A stretch of 64,000 nt of DNA from Pseudomonas taeanensis MS-3 (GTDB lineage: Bacteria > Pseudomonadota > Gammaproteobacteria > Pseudomonadales > Pseudomonadaceae). A program made the position numbers and the translations under genes. The DNA lies in the NCBI RefSeq assembly GCF_000498575.2, contig NZ_AWSQ01000009.1, forward strand, positions 310,001 through 374,000, in the 5' to 3' direction. This document shows positions 26,270 through 35,337 of the stretch, piece by piece (position 1 is the stretch's first letter; every line of letters begins with the position of its first letter). The notes under the pieces were generated by a model. It was not told where the DNA came from. It saw only the letters and a list, made by a program, of their open reading frames with translations, and did not search any database.

Positions 26270-27239
26270 ATGGAAAGCATCGGCGGCGGTAGAGGGTGAC
26301 GATAGAAGTTGGAAGTTGCTGGAGAAAGCCCTGCTGGCTAGTGTGCAAGAGCAGCGTCGAGCTCGACGCTGGGGGATATTCTTCAAGTTGCTGGTCGTTG
26401 TGTACCTGTTTGCTGGGCTTGCGTTACTTGCCCCGCTGTTCAATCTGCAGAAAGGTGTTGCGGGTAGTGGCAGCCATACTGCGCTGATTGAGGTGCGCGG
26501 AATGATCGCTGATCAGGAGGCCGCCAGTGCCGACAATATTGTCGGCAGTCTGCGTGCGGCTTTTGAAGATGCCAATACCAAGGGTGTGATCCTGCGCATT
26601 AACAGCCCGGGTGGCAGTCCGGTGCAGTCGGGCTATATCTACGATGAAATTCGCCGGCTGCGTGTGGAATATCCGGCGATCAAGCTATATGCCGTGATCA
26701 GTGACCTCGGTGCCTCGGGTGCTTATTACATCGCCAGTGCGGCAGACCAGATTTATGCCGACAAGGCCAGCTTGGTCGGGTCTATCGGGGTGACGGCTGC
26801 CGGTTTTGGTTTTGTCGGGGTGATGGAAAAGTTGGGTGTCGACCGTCGGGTTTACACCTCGGGTGAGCACAAGGCCTTTCTCGATCCGTTCCAGCCGCCC
26901 AAGGAGGAAGAGGCGCGCTTCTGGCAGGGGGTTCTGGAGACCACGCATCGCCAGTTTATCGACAGCGTCAAGCAGGGGCGTGGTGAACGGTTGAAGGTTG
27001 ATGGGCACCCTGAGCTGTTTTCGGGGTTGGTGTGGTCGGGGGAGCAGGCATTAAAGCTCGGCTTGGTTGACGCGCTGGGTAACACCAGTTACGTAGCGCG
27101 AGAAGTGATCGGCGAAAAAGAGCTGGTTGATTTCACGGTGCAGGAATCTTCCTTTGACCGGTTTGCGAAAAAGCTCGGTGCGAGTGTTGCCGAGCATCTG
27201 GCTATCTGGATGGGCTTTCAAGGGCCTGCATTGCGCTAG
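26259..27239 (+). CDS. sppA: Signal peptide peptidase SppA
   Basis: Membrane-anchored S49-family protease degrading cleaved signal peptides, 326 residues, the short single-domain form. One helix (about 45-65) anchors a periplasmic domain. The nucleophile serine is in DLGASGAYYIASAAD and the general-base lysine in YADKASLVGSIGVTAAG. ATG 26259 overlaps the HAD stop by 11 bases; earlier in-frame starts would overlap further. Confidence 0.93.
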   Translation: MADEWKASAAVEGDDRSWKLLEKALLASVQEQRRARRWGIFFKLLVVVYLFAGLALLAPLFNLQKGVAGSGSHTALIEVRGMIADQEAASADNIVGSLRAAFEDANTKGVILRINSPGGSPVQSGYIYDEIRRLRVEYPAIKLYAVISDLGASGAYYIASAADQIYADKASLVGSIGVTAAGFGFVGVMEKLGVDRRVYTSGEHKAFLDPFQPPKEEEARFWQGVLETTHRQFIDSVKQGRGERLKVDGHPELFSGLVWSGEQALKLGLVDALGNTSYVAREVIGEKELVDFTVQESSFDRFAKKLGASVAEHLAIWMGFQGPALR

Positions 27240-27257
27240 GTTCGACTAAAGTCTGTG

Positions 27258-27285
27258 GAAGCCCGGCCTTGGTCGGGCTTCTTCA
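27258..27285. terminator. Terminator between sppA and maf
   Basis: GAAGCCCG and CGGGCTTC form a stem with a short partly paired loop, followed by CTTCATTT. It lies between converging genes and may serve both, with a weak T-tract. Confidence 0.7.
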
Positions 27286-27311
27286 TTTATAGGGTGGGTT
27301 ATCGGAAGGTG

Positions 27312-27890
27312 TCATGGGATGTCGATGCCGGCGTCGTGCAGCATGTCCACCAGGCGGATCAGGGGTAGGCCGATCAGGCTGTTGGCGTCAGAGCCTTCGG
27401 TGTGGCGAAACAGGCTGACACCCAGGCCTTCGGCTTTGAAGCTGCCTGCACAGTCGTAAGGCTGTTCGGCTTGCAGGTAGCGAGTGATTTGCGCTTCCGA
27501 CAGTTCGCGGAAGTGCACGGTAAAGGGTATGCAGTCAGTCTGGTGGAGCCCGCTCTCGCTGTTGAGCAGGGTGAGGCTCGTCAGGAAGGTGACGCTGTTG
27601 CCGCTGGCGGCCTGTAGTTGTTCGAGGGCGCGCTCGAATGTGTGGGGTTTGCCGAGGATCTGTCGGTCGAGCACGGCGACTTGATCTGAGCCGATGATCA
27701 GGTGCTTCGGGTGTGTTGCGCTGAGTGCCTGTGCCTTTGCTTCGGCTAGTCGACGAACCAGGTTGTGAGCGTCTTCATTGGGCTGGCGGCTTTCGTCTAT
27801 TGCGGGTGCGCTCCAAGTGAAAGGGATGCGCAGGCGCGACAGTAATTTGCGGCGGTAGGGTGAGCTGGATGCGAGCACCAGGGGTAGCAT
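27312..27890 (-). CDS. maf: Maf-family nucleotide pyrophosphatase (YceF-like)
   Basis: Maf/HAM1-fold pyrophosphatase, 192 residues, probably the YceF subgroup acting on m7GTP-type nucleotides. The start MLPLVLASSSPYRRKLLSRL carries the Maf signature; IIGSDQVAVLD, FRELSEAQI and the late GLPLIRLVDML are further family marks. A start 44 codons upstream would overlap the yceD promoter region. It faces away from yceD-rpmF. Confidence 0.92.
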   Translation of the reverse strand: MLPLVLASSSPYRRKLLSRLRIPFTWSAPAIDESRQPNEDAHNLVRRLAEAKAQALSATHPKHLIIGSDQVAVLDRQILGKPHTFERALEQLQAASGNSVTFLTSLTLLNSESGLHQTDCIPFTVHFRELSEAQITRYLQAEQPYDCAGSFKAEGLGVSLFRHTEGSDANSLIGLPLIRLVDMLHDAGIDIP

Positions 27891-27995
27891 GGGCTTCTCC
27901 TTATATAGGGTGGCGATTTTAGCGGTTGGTCTGGGTGCTGGACAGGCTGAATTTCCTTTGACAGGGGGTGGTCTCATCCCTAGAATGCGGCGCCT

Positions 27996-28523
27996 ATGTC
28001 GAATGGTCCGATTCCACCTCACGTTGATCCGCGCAAATTGGCTGATCGCACTACCATCCTTGAGGGTGTGGTGCCGCTTGCCGATTTAAAGCGACTTTGC
28101 GATCCGCTTGCCGATAATCACGGTATGGTGCGTGCGAAGTTTTTCTTCGAGCGCGACGAGCGTAACGCTGTGGTTTTCCATAGTGAGCTCGCGGTTGAGG
28201 TCAGTATGGTTTGTCAGCGTTGTCTGGAGCTGGTCGCTCTGCCGATCCAAAGCGCGTGTGATTACGCTGTGGTGAAGGAGGGTGCGAATACCCAGTCCGT
28301 GCCGAAAGGCTATGACGTACTGGAGTTGGGTGAGGAACCCTTGGATCTGCTGGCGTTGGTTGAGGAGGAGCTGTTGCTCGCCTTGCCCATTATTCCGGCC
28401 CATGACCCAAAAGATTGCCAGCAACCGGCCGGCCTCGAAGAGCCCGAGTCGAGTGAGGACGAGGTAACGCGGTCCAACCCGTTCAGTGTATTGGCACAGT
28501 TAAAGCGTGACCCAAACGTTTAG
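27996..28523 (+). CDS. yceD: YceD family protein (DUF177)
   Basis: A 175-residue acidic protein of the YceD/DUF177 family, almost always encoded before rpmF and linked to 23S rRNA accumulation in bacteria and plants. The C-x-x-C motif MVCQRCLELV near residue 72 is present. The stop is 13 bases before rpmF, and the two are expected to be cotranscribed. Confidence 0.93.
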   Translation: MSNGPIPPHVDPRKLADRTTILEGVVPLADLKRLCDPLADNHGMVRAKFFFERDERNAVVFHSELAVEVSMVCQRCLELVALPIQSACDYAVVKEGANTQSVPKGYDVLELGEEPLDLLALVEEELLLALPIIPAHDPKDCQQPAGLEEPESSEDEVTRSNPFSVLAQLKRDPNV

Positions 28524-28536
28524 GAGTTAATTAGTT

Positions 28537-28719
28537 ATGGCTGTTCAGCAGAACAAAAAATCCCGTTCCGCCCGCGACATGCGTCGTTCGCACGACGCCC
28601 TTGAGGGTAACGCTCTGTCCGTTGAGAAGAGCACCGGTGAAGTTCACCTGCGTCACCACGTATCGCCGGAAGGTGTTTACCGTGGTCGCAAAGTGATCGA
28701 TAAGGGCGCTGACGAGTAA
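28537..28719 (+). CDS. rpmF: 50S ribosomal protein L32
   Basis: L32, 60 residues, beginning MAVQQNKKSRSARDMRRSHD. This is the form without the four-cysteine zinc ribbon. AGGAG precedes the ATG. It leads into plsX, the common rpmF-plsX-fab arrangement linking translation with lipid synthesis. Confidence 0.97.
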   Translation: MAVQQNKKSRSARDMRRSHDALEGNALSVEKSTGEVHLRHHVSPEGVYRGRKVIDKGADE

Positions 28720-28722
28720 ACC

Positions 28723-29733
28723 TTGTCCGCTCCGATCATCGCGATTGATGCAATGGGTGGGGACTTCGGTCCCCACTGCATTGTTCCGGCCAGTATTGCC
28801 TGTCTGGCTGAATACCCCTCGCTGCATCTGGTCCTTGTCGGCCAAGCTCCTCTAATTGAAGATTTGATTGCCCAGAGCCCTGGAGTCGATCGTGCGCGTC
28901 TGCATGTCGAGCATGCCGGTGAGGTGATCGCTATGGGCGAGCCACCGGCGCAGGCGTTGCGCGGTAAGCCGGATTCGTCGATGCGTATCGCGCTGGAGTT
29001 ATTGCGTGATGGGCGGGTTCAGGCGTGTGTCAGTGCCGGCAATACCGGTGCCTTGATGGCCCTGTCGCGTTATGTGTTGAAAACCCTGCCGGGTGTTGAT
29101 CGTCCGGCAATGATGGCGGCTATTCCGACGCAGAGTGGTTGTTGTCAATTGCTCGATTTGGGTGCCAATGTCGATTGTAGTGCCGAGCACCTCTATCAGT
29201 TTGCGCTGATGGGGTCGGTGGCAGCTGAGGTGTTGGGGGTTGTCAGCCCACGGGTGGCGCTCCTCAATGTGGGTAGTGAAGATAATAAGGGCAATCAGCA
29301 GGTAAAGCTGGCTGCCAGTTTGTTGCAGCAGGCTGTTGGTTTGAATTACATCGGCTTTGTCGAAGGTGATGGGCTTTATCGCGGTGCGGCCGATGTGCTG
29401 GTGTGCGATGGTTTCGTTGGTAATGTCTTGCTCAAGTCCAGTGAGGGCTTGGCTGCGATGATTTCCGCGCGAGCCGAGTCGCTGTTCAAGGAAAGCCTGG
29501 CTTCTCGTGTGGTCGGCTCTTTGGCGTTGCCATTCTTGCGCCGACTGCGGGCTGATCTTGCGCCCGCACAGTACAACGGGGCGAGTTTTCTTGGGTTGCA
29601 AGGTATCGTTGTGAAAAGCCATGGCGCAGCGGGGCAGGAGGGCTTTAAAAGCGCTATTCGCCGAACTTTGACGGAGATTCATGAGGATTTGCCGCAGCGT
29701 CTGCATGGTCGCCTCGAGGATCTCTTGCTCTAG
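28723..29733 (+). CDS. plsX: Phosphate acyltransferase PlsX
   Basis: Converts acyl-ACP to acyl phosphate for phospholipid synthesis. The 336 residues start AIDAMGGDFGPHCIVP, the family signature; GNTGALMALSRY and LLNVGSEDNKGN are also typical. TTG at 28723, three bases after the rpmF stop, is the only start giving this N-terminus, an uncommon start codon suggesting low or coupled translation. Confidence 0.95.
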   Translation: MSAPIIAIDAMGGDFGPHCIVPASIACLAEYPSLHLVLVGQAPLIEDLIAQSPGVDRARLHVEHAGEVIAMGEPPAQALRGKPDSSMRIALELLRDGRVQACVSAGNTGALMALSRYVLKTLPGVDRPAMMAAIPTQSGCCQLLDLGANVDCSAEHLYQFALMGSVAAEVLGVVSPRVALLNVGSEDNKGNQQVKLAASLLQQAVGLNYIGFVEGDGLYRGAADVLVCDGFVGNVLLKSSEGLAAMISARAESLFKESLASRVVGSLALPFLRRLRADLAPAQYNGASFLGLQGIVVKSHGAAGQEGFKSAIRRTLTEIHEDLPQRLHGRLEDLLL

Positions 29734-29838
29734 GATGTGACCGCGACTGCCAGCTTGTCATCCAACTGTCAGTTTGTTGCGCTTGGCTGTGTCAGGCGTC
29801 ATTTTTTACGTCGTTAAGATTATTAGAGGCCCGATTCC

Positions 29839-30777
29839 ATGCCTGCATCCCTCGCATTCGTCTTTCCTGGCCAAGGTTCGCAGTCTCTGGCGATGCTGGC
29901 CGAGCACGGCGCAGAGCAGAAGTCTGTTCTCGATACCTTTGCCGAAGCATCCGAGGCACTTGGTTATGACCTTTGGGCCCTGACCCAGCAAGGCCCGGAA
30001 GATCAGCTCAATCAAACAGATAAAACCCAGCCGGCAATCCTTGCTGCCTCCATCGCTTTGTGGCGTTTGTGGTTGGCCGAGGGCGGTGCGCGTCCAGCGT
30101 ATGTTGCGGGTCATAGTCTAGGTGAGTACTCCGCGTTAGTGGCTGCTGGCAGTCTCGGGTTTGCCGAAGCTATAAAGCTGGTGGAGCACCGCGGTCGGTT
30201 GATGCAGCAGGCAGTGCCTTCCGGGCAGGGCGGCATGGCGGCAATTCTCGGTCTGGAGGATGCGGATGTGCTCGCGGCCTGTGCCGAGGCTGCGCAGGGT
30301 GAGGTAGTAAGTGCAGTTAATTTCAATGCGCCTGGTCAGGTAGTGATCGCTGGTGCCGCGGCCGCTGTGATGCGTGCTATCGAAGCCTGTAAGGCGCGTG
30401 GTGCCAAGCGTGCCATGCCGCTACCGGTTAGCGTGCCATCGCATTGCGAGTTGATGCGTCCGGCCGCTGAGCGTTTCACTGAGAGCGTTTCCGCCATTGC
30501 CTGGCAGGCGCCGCAGATTCCTCTGGTGCAGAACGTCAGTGCGGTCGTGGTGGCCGATCTCGATAGCCTCAAGAGCAATTTGCTGGCGCAACTGTACAGT
30601 CCTGTGCGTTGGGTCGAGTCGATGGTTTGTTTGGCGGAGCAGGGTGTGACCGATTTGGTCGAGTGTGGTCCAGGCAAGGTGTTGTCGGGGCTGAATAAGC
30701 GCTGCGTCAAAGGTATTAATACCCATAATCTGGATACCCTGAGCGCTTTCGCCGCCACGCGCGCGGCCTTGGTCTGA
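29839..30777 (+). CDS. fabD: Malonyl-CoA:ACP transacylase
   Basis: Loads malonyl groups on ACP for fatty-acid elongation. It has 312 residues. FPGQGSQ is near the N-terminus, the nucleophile serine is in AGHSLGEYSALVAAG (about residue 91), and the catalytic histidine in VPSHCELMRPAA (about 200). A 105-base gap separates it from plsX with no obvious terminator. Confidence 0.96.
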   Translation: MPASLAFVFPGQGSQSLAMLAEHGAEQKSVLDTFAEASEALGYDLWALTQQGPEDQLNQTDKTQPAILAASIALWRLWLAEGGARPAYVAGHSLGEYSALVAAGSLGFAEAIKLVEHRGRLMQQAVPSGQGGMAAILGLEDADVLAACAEAAQGEVVSAVNFNAPGQVVIAGAAAAVMRAIEACKARGAKRAMPLPVSVPSHCELMRPAAERFTESVSAIAWQAPQIPLVQNVSAVVVADLDSLKSNLLAQLYSPVRWVESMVCLAEQGVTDLVECGPGKVLSGLNKRCVKGINTHNLDTLSAFAATRAALV

Positions 30778-30792
30778 TTTAAGGAGAAGTTT

Positions 30793-31536
30793 ATGAGTCT
30801 GCAAGGTAAGGTTGCTCTGGTCACCGGCGCGAGCCGTGGTATTGGTCAGGCGATTGCCCTGGAGTTGGGGCGTCAAGGCGCTGTAGTCATCGGTACGGCT
30901 ACTTCGGCTTCGGGTGCAGAACGCATCGCCGAAACCTTGAAAGCCAATGGCATCGAAGGTGCTGGTCTGGTACTGGACGTTAGCAGTAACGAGTCGGTGG
31001 CCAGCACTTTGGAACACATTCAGCAGCATCTTGGTCAGCCGTTGATCTTGGTCAATAATGCAGGGATCACCCGCGATAACCTGATGTTGCGGATGAAAGA
31101 TGACGAGTGGTTTGATGTCATCAATACCAATTTGAACAGCCTTTATCGTCTGTCCAAGGCGGTGTTGCGCGGCATGACCAAGGCGCGCTTTGGGCGCATT
31201 ATCAATATCGGTTCGGTTGTCGGTGCCATGGGCAACGCCGGTCAGGTGAACTATGCTGCGGCCAAGGCCGGGCTGGAAGGCTTTGGCCGTGCACTGGCGC
31301 GAGAAGTCGGTTCGCGGGCGATTACGGTGAATGCGGTGGCGCCAGGGTTTATCGACACCGACATGACCCGAGAGTTACCCGAAGCGCAGCGTGATGCGTT
31401 ACGGGCGCAGATTCCGCTGGGCCGTTTGGGGCAAGCCGAAGAGATCGCTAAAGTGGTCGCTTTTCTCGCTTCGGATGGCGCAGCCTACGTCACAGGAGCT
31501 ACTATCCCTGTGAATGGCGGTATGTATATGAGCTAA
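30793..31536 (+). CDS. fabG: 3-oxoacyl-ACP reductase
   Basis: NADPH-dependent ketoreductase of fatty-acid synthesis, 247 residues. The cofactor loop is TGASRGIGQAIA, with VNNAGITRDN; the catalytic serine is in INIGSVVGAMG and the YxxxK motif in VNYAAAKAG. AAGGAG lies before the start. It follows fabD by 15 bases. Confidence 0.96.
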   Translation: MSLQGKVALVTGASRGIGQAIALELGRQGAVVIGTATSASGAERIAETLKANGIEGAGLVLDVSSNESVASTLEHIQQHLGQPLILVNNAGITRDNLMLRMKDDEWFDVINTNLNSLYRLSKAVLRGMTKARFGRIINIGSVVGAMGNAGQVNYAAAKAGLEGFGRALAREVGSRAITVNAVAPGFIDTDMTRELPEAQRDALRAQIPLGRLGQAEEIAKVVAFLASDGAAYVTGATIPVNGGMYMS

Positions 31537-31652
31537 ATGTGACGGGTGCCTTCAGAAAACTGTCATAGATGCTGTCTAAAATCCGTTATAAAGCTGCAAC
31601 AGGTTTATAGACAGATCGTTGAAGTGTTCCTGGGGGCACCCCAGCATTCAGC

Positions 31653-31680
31653 TTGAAATGCTAAAAACCCTTTCTATACA
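31653..31680 (+). promoter_or_regulatory. Predicted promoter of acpP
   Basis: TTGAAA (31653-31658) and TATACA (31675-31680) are 16 bases apart, about 45 bases before the acpP ribosome site. A separate promoter for acpP is expected because ACP is far more abundant than the Fab enzymes. Confidence 0.6.
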
Positions 31681-31732
31681 CTTGGCCGCAGACCAGCTGC
31701 CTGGATTTGTCCAATAGGAGTGAAAACAAGGT

Positions 31733-31969
31733 ATGAGCACCATCGAAGAACGCGTCAAGAAAATTGTTGCCGAGCAACTTGGCGTCAAAGAAGACGAAGT
31801 AACCAACAGCGCTTCCTTCGTCGAAGATCTGGGTGCCGACTCTCTTGACACTGTTGAGCTGGTGATGGCTCTAGAGGAAGAGTTCGAGACCGAGATCCCG
31901 GACGAGCAAGCTGAGAAAATCACCTCGGTTCAGGAAGCTATCGATTACGTGACTGCGCACGCGCAATAA
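31733..31969 (+). CDS. acpP: Acyl carrier protein
   Basis: ACP, 78 residues, strongly acidic. The phosphopantetheine serine is Ser37 in LGADSLDTVEL. ATAGGAG precedes the start. It carries growing acyl chains for FabD, FabG and FabF encoded around it. A strong terminator follows, so much of its mRNA is probably monocistronic. Confidence 0.97.
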   Translation: MSTIEERVKKIVAEQLGVKEDEVTNSASFVEDLGADSLDTVELVMALEEEFETEIPDEQAEKITSVQEAIDYVTAHAQ

Positions 31970-31993
31970 GCTAATCGTCGATTCCTGACTTGG

Positions 31994-32033
31994 AAAAACC
32001 GCACTGCCCTTATCAGGCGTGCGGTTTTTCTTT
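31994..32033 (+). terminator. Intrinsic terminator after acpP
   Basis: AAAAACCGCA and TGCGGTTTTT form a 10-bp stem enclosing a 16-base loop, followed by CTTT. It separates acpP from fabF. Confidence 0.9.
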
Positions 32034-32037
32034 AGCA

Positions 32038-32165
32038 GGTCGTTGAAAAACCAGTGCGGGCTTCGCACGCTGTATGGCGTTGATCACGGGTTCGGGTGCT
32101 CATCTTAGGTTGTGCGCTGCGCTCCCATGCTTTTTGGTCTTCGCTCGCTACCTTTTTCAACGGCC
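32038..32165. repeat. 128-bp element with inverted ends between acpP and fabF
   Basis: The ends GGTCGTTGAAAAA (32038-32050) and TTTTTCAACGGCC (32153-32165) are 13-bp inverted repeats with one mismatch. The interior has a small hairpin GTGCG...CGCAC (32054-32068) and no gene. Size and terminal repeats suggest a miniature palindromic (MITE- or REP-like) element; only a genome-wide copy count could prove this. It lies between the acpP terminator and the fabF start. Confidence 0.6.
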
Positions 32166-32212
32166 CGTTAAATGCCCCAGACGTTATAAAAATCGAACAA
32201 GAGGAGATTGCT

Positions 32213-33457
32213 GTGTCGCGTAGACGCGTCGTGGTTACCGGTATGGGCATGTTGTCGCCGCTGGGTAACGATGTGCCGAGCAGCTGGCAGGGCATTTTGG
32301 CCGGGCGCAGTGGCATCGGCTTAATTGAGCATATGGACCTTTCGGCCTACTCCACTCGTTTCGGTGGTTCGGTGAAGGGGTTTGATGTCGAGGAGTACTT
32401 ATCGGCCAAGGAGGCGCGCAAGATCGATCTGTTTATTCAGTACGGTCTGGCTGCCAGCTTTCAGGCGATACGCCATTCCGGTCTGGAAGTAACCGATGCC
32501 AATCGTGAGCGTATTGGCGTGGCCATCGGCTCCGGCATTGGCGGCCTGACTAATATTGAAAACAGCTGCAAGTCACTGATTGAGCAGGGGCCGCGACGGA
32601 TTTCGCCATTCTTCGTGCCGGGCTCGATTATCAATATGATTTCGGGGTTTCTGTCGATCCATCTAGGCGTACAGGGGCCGAACTATGCCATCGCGACGGC
32701 ATGCACTACTGGTACTCACTGCATTGGTATGGCTGCACGCAATATCGCCTACGGTGAGGCCGATGTGATGTTGGCCGGTGGCGCGGAAATGGCCGCCTGT
32801 GGTCTCGGCATCGGCGGCTTTGCGGCTGCCCGCGCACTGTCCACGCGTAACGATGATCCTGCTAGGGCCAGTCGTCCTTGGGATAAGGGGCGCGACGGTT
32901 TCGTATTGTCCGATGGCGCCGGTACCCTGGTGCTGGAAGAGTTGGAGCACGCCAAGGCGCGCGGCGCGACCATCTATGCTGAGCTGATCGGGTTTGGCAT
33001 GAGTGGTGATGCGTACCATATGACTTCGCCGCCGGAAGATGGCGGCGGTGCGGCGCGCTGCATGGCCAATGCGCTGCGCGATGCCGGACTGAATGCCGAT
33101 CAGGTGCAGTACATCAATGCCCATGGCACTTCGACTCCGGCTGGCGATAAGGCGGAAGTCTCGGCGGTGAAGGCGGTATTCGGTGCGCATGCGCATCAGC
33201 TCGCGGTCAGCTCGACTAAATCGATGACCGGGCATCTGCTTGGTGCTGCGGGTGCGGTAGAGGCGATCTTCAGTGTGCTGGCTTTGCGTGATCAGGTGGC
33301 GCCGCCGACCATTAACCTGGATGAGCCGGACGAGGGCTGTGACCTGGATTTCGTGCCGCATCAAGCCAAGGCCATGCCAATCGATGTAGTGCTGTCCAAC
33401 TCCTTCGGTTTTGGTGGCACTAACGGCTCGCTGGTGTTCCGCCGGTTCGCCGATTGA
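32213..33457 (+). CDS. fabF: 3-oxoacyl-ACP synthase II
   Basis: Condensing enzyme of fatty-acid elongation, 414 residues. The active-site cysteine is in IATACTTGTHCIG, the histidines in NAHGTSTPAGD and MTGHLLGAAGAVE. GTG 32213 follows GAGGAG (32201-32206) and gives the normal SRRRVVVTGMGM N-terminus; a longer in-frame extension runs through the repeat element and is rejected. The stop overlaps the pabC start. Confidence 0.96.
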   Translation: MSRRRVVVTGMGMLSPLGNDVPSSWQGILAGRSGIGLIEHMDLSAYSTRFGGSVKGFDVEEYLSAKEARKIDLFIQYGLAASFQAIRHSGLEVTDANRERIGVAIGSGIGGLTNIENSCKSLIEQGPRRISPFFVPGSIINMISGFLSIHLGVQGPNYAIATACTTGTHCIGMAARNIAYGEADVMLAGGAEMAACGLGIGGFAAARALSTRNDDPARASRPWDKGRDGFVLSDGAGTLVLEELEHAKARGATIYAELIGFGMSGDAYHMTSPPEDGGGAARCMANALRDAGLNADQVQYINAHGTSTPAGDKAEVSAVKAVFGAHAHQLAVSSTKSMTGHLLGAAGAVEAIFSVLALRDQVAPPTINLDEPDEGCDLDFVPHQAKAMPIDVVLSNSFGFGGTNGSLVFRRFAD

Positions 33458-34272
33458 TGCTGAGCTGGATCGACGGCTGTCCAGCCACGCTGCTGTCCGT
33501 CCGTGACCGTGGCCTGTCCTACGGCGATGGTCTGTTTGAGACCATCGCCGTTAGTCGTGGTGTCCCTTGCTTGCTGGATCGCCACCTCGCTCGCCTGGCC
33601 GAAGGCTGTGCGCGCTTGTCCATGCCGCTCGACCTGATGCTGGTTCGTGCCGAGTTGCTGGCCTTTAGCAATGAACTGGGCGATGGCGTGGCTAAGTTGA
33701 TGGTTACCCGTGGCGATGGTTTGCGCGGTTATGCGCCGCCACAGCCGCAGGTGCCGCGTCGACTCCTGCAGGGCAATCCGAAGCCGTCTTATCCAGCCGC
33801 GAATGCCGAGCAGGGCGTGCGCGTATTTGCCTGCATGACGCGTTTGGCCGAGCAGCCTTTGCTTGCGGGTCTGAAGCACCTTAATCGACTGGAACAGGTT
33901 CTGGCGCGTGGCGAATGGCACGATGCCGAGCATGCTGAGGGCTTGATGCGGGACACCTCGGGGCGGGTAATCGAGGGCGTCTACAGCAACCTGTTTCTGG
34001 CTAAGGATGGGCGGTTGCTGACTCCCGATCTGACCCGCTGCGGCGTGGCCGGTGTCATGCGTGCGGAGTTGCAGGCGCAGGCCGAGTTGCTTGGCTTGAC
34101 CTGCGAAGTGCGGGATATCGGTTATGACGAGTTGTTGGCGGCCGACGAAGTCTTCCTCTGCAATAGCCTCTACGGCGTTTGGCCGGTGCGGGCACTGCAC
34201 GGGCGTGACTGGTCGGTGGGCCCGCTGACCCGTAAACTGCAGGTTATTGCCCGCGACCTACTGGATAGCTGA
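33457..34272 (+). CDS. pabC: 4-amino-4-deoxychorismate lyase
   Basis: PLP enzyme of fold type IV giving 4-aminobenzoate for folate. It has 271 residues. The RDRGLSYGDGLFETI segment is diagnostic, the PLP lysine is in LKHLNRLEQV, and GVYSNLFLAKDGRLLTP is present. The ATG overlaps the fabF stop by one base. Its position between fabF and mltG is conserved in gammaproteobacteria. Confidence 0.94.
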   Translation: MLSWIDGCPATLLSVRDRGLSYGDGLFETIAVSRGVPCLLDRHLARLAEGCARLSMPLDLMLVRAELLAFSNELGDGVAKLMVTRGDGLRGYAPPQPQVPRRLLQGNPKPSYPAANAEQGVRVFACMTRLAEQPLLAGLKHLNRLEQVLARGEWHDAEHAEGLMRDTSGRVIEGVYSNLFLAKDGRLLTPDLTRCGVAGVMRAELQAQAELLGLTCEVRDIGYDELLAADEVFLCNSLYGVWPVRALHGRDWSVGPLTRKLQVIARDLLDS

Positions 34273-34275
34273 TTC

Positions 34276-35325
34276 GTGATACGCAAATTATTACTACTGC
34301 TGGAAGGCGGCGTGTTGCTGGCTGGCTTGCTTGTGGTGTTCCTCGCCTGGCAGCAGCACTCGGCGCTTGAGCAGCCGCTAAACCTTGTCGAAGAGCGTCT
34401 GCTCGAAGTGCCGGCCGGGGCCACGCCGGGCGGAGTGCTCAATCGTCTGCAGGCCGAGGGCGTCTTGCATGATGCGTTTTGGTTGCGACTGTATTGGCGG
34501 TTCAATCTGCGTGATCAGCCTCTGCACAGTGGTGAGTATCGCCTCACTCCCGAGCTCAAGGTGCGTGACATGCTGGCGCTATGGCGGCGCGGCGAGGTGG
34601 TGCAGTACAGCCTGACCCTGGTCGAGGGCTGGAGTTTCCGTCAGGTACGTGAGGCCTTGGCTCGCGAAAGCAAGCTTGAACTCACTCTGAGTGAGCTGGG
34701 CGATGAACAGTTGATGGAGCGTTTGGGGCAGCCAGGGGTCAATCCCGAAGGGCGTTTCTTTCCAGACACCTACCGCTTTGTCCGCGGTATGAGCGACCTG
34801 GATTTGCTCAAGCAAGCCTATGCGCGCTTGGAGATGGTCTTGGCCGAGGAGTGGCAGGCGCGAGCCGAGGAGTTGCCTTACAAGGAGCCCTATGACGCGT
34901 TGATCATGGCCTCGATGATCGAAAAAGAAACGGGTGTATCCGAAGAGCGTGGCGCCATTGCTGGGGTGTTCATACGCCGTTTGCGTATCGGTATGCGCCT
35001 GCAGACTGACCCGACGGTGATTTATGGCCTGGGCGAGCGCTACAAAGGCCGGTTGACGCGCGCTCATTTGCGCGAAGTGACGCCCTATAACACCTATCAG
35101 ATCGACGGCATGCCGCCGACACCGATAGCCTTGGTTGGGCGTGAGGCCATTCATGCGGCGCTGCATCCAGTGGCGGGCAAGAGTCTGTATTTCGTCGCCC
35201 GTGGCGATGGCAGCCATGTATTTTCCAACTCTCTTGAGGCGCACAATCGTGCGGTACGCGAGTATCAGCTCAATCGTCGTGCGGATTACCGATCCAGTCC
35301 CGCCCCAGTACAGCCAAGCAATTAA
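34276..35325 (+). CDS. mltG: Endolytic murein transglycosylase MltG
   Basis: YceG-family membrane-anchored enzyme that cuts nascent peptidoglycan and may set strand length. The 349 residues have an N-terminal helix (about 4-24), a LysM-like region and the catalytic glutamate in ASMIEKETGVSEER; QTDPTVIYGLG and TPYNTYQIDGMPPTPI are further signatures. GTG start three bases after the pabC stop. Confidence 0.95.
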   Translation: MIRKLLLLLEGGVLLAGLLVVFLAWQQHSALEQPLNLVEERLLEVPAGATPGGVLNRLQAEGVLHDAFWLRLYWRFNLRDQPLHSGEYRLTPELKVRDMLALWRRGEVVQYSLTLVEGWSFRQVREALARESKLELTLSELGDEQLMERLGQPGVNPEGRFFPDTYRFVRGMSDLDLLKQAYARLEMVLAEEWQARAEELPYKEPYDALIMASMIEKETGVSEERGAIAGVFIRRLRIGMRLQTDPTVIYGLGERYKGRLTRAHLREVTPYNTYQIDGMPPTPIALVGREAIHAALHPVAGKSLYFVARGDGSHVFSNSLEAHNRAVREYQLNRRADYRSSPAPVQPSN

Positions 35326-35337
35326 TAAGGACAGCCT

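Noticed and set aside
32096..32212. Longer fabF starting inside the palindromic element
   Set aside because: Extra residues are unlike any KAS II enzyme; GTG 32213 has a strong ribosome site and a family-like N-terminus.
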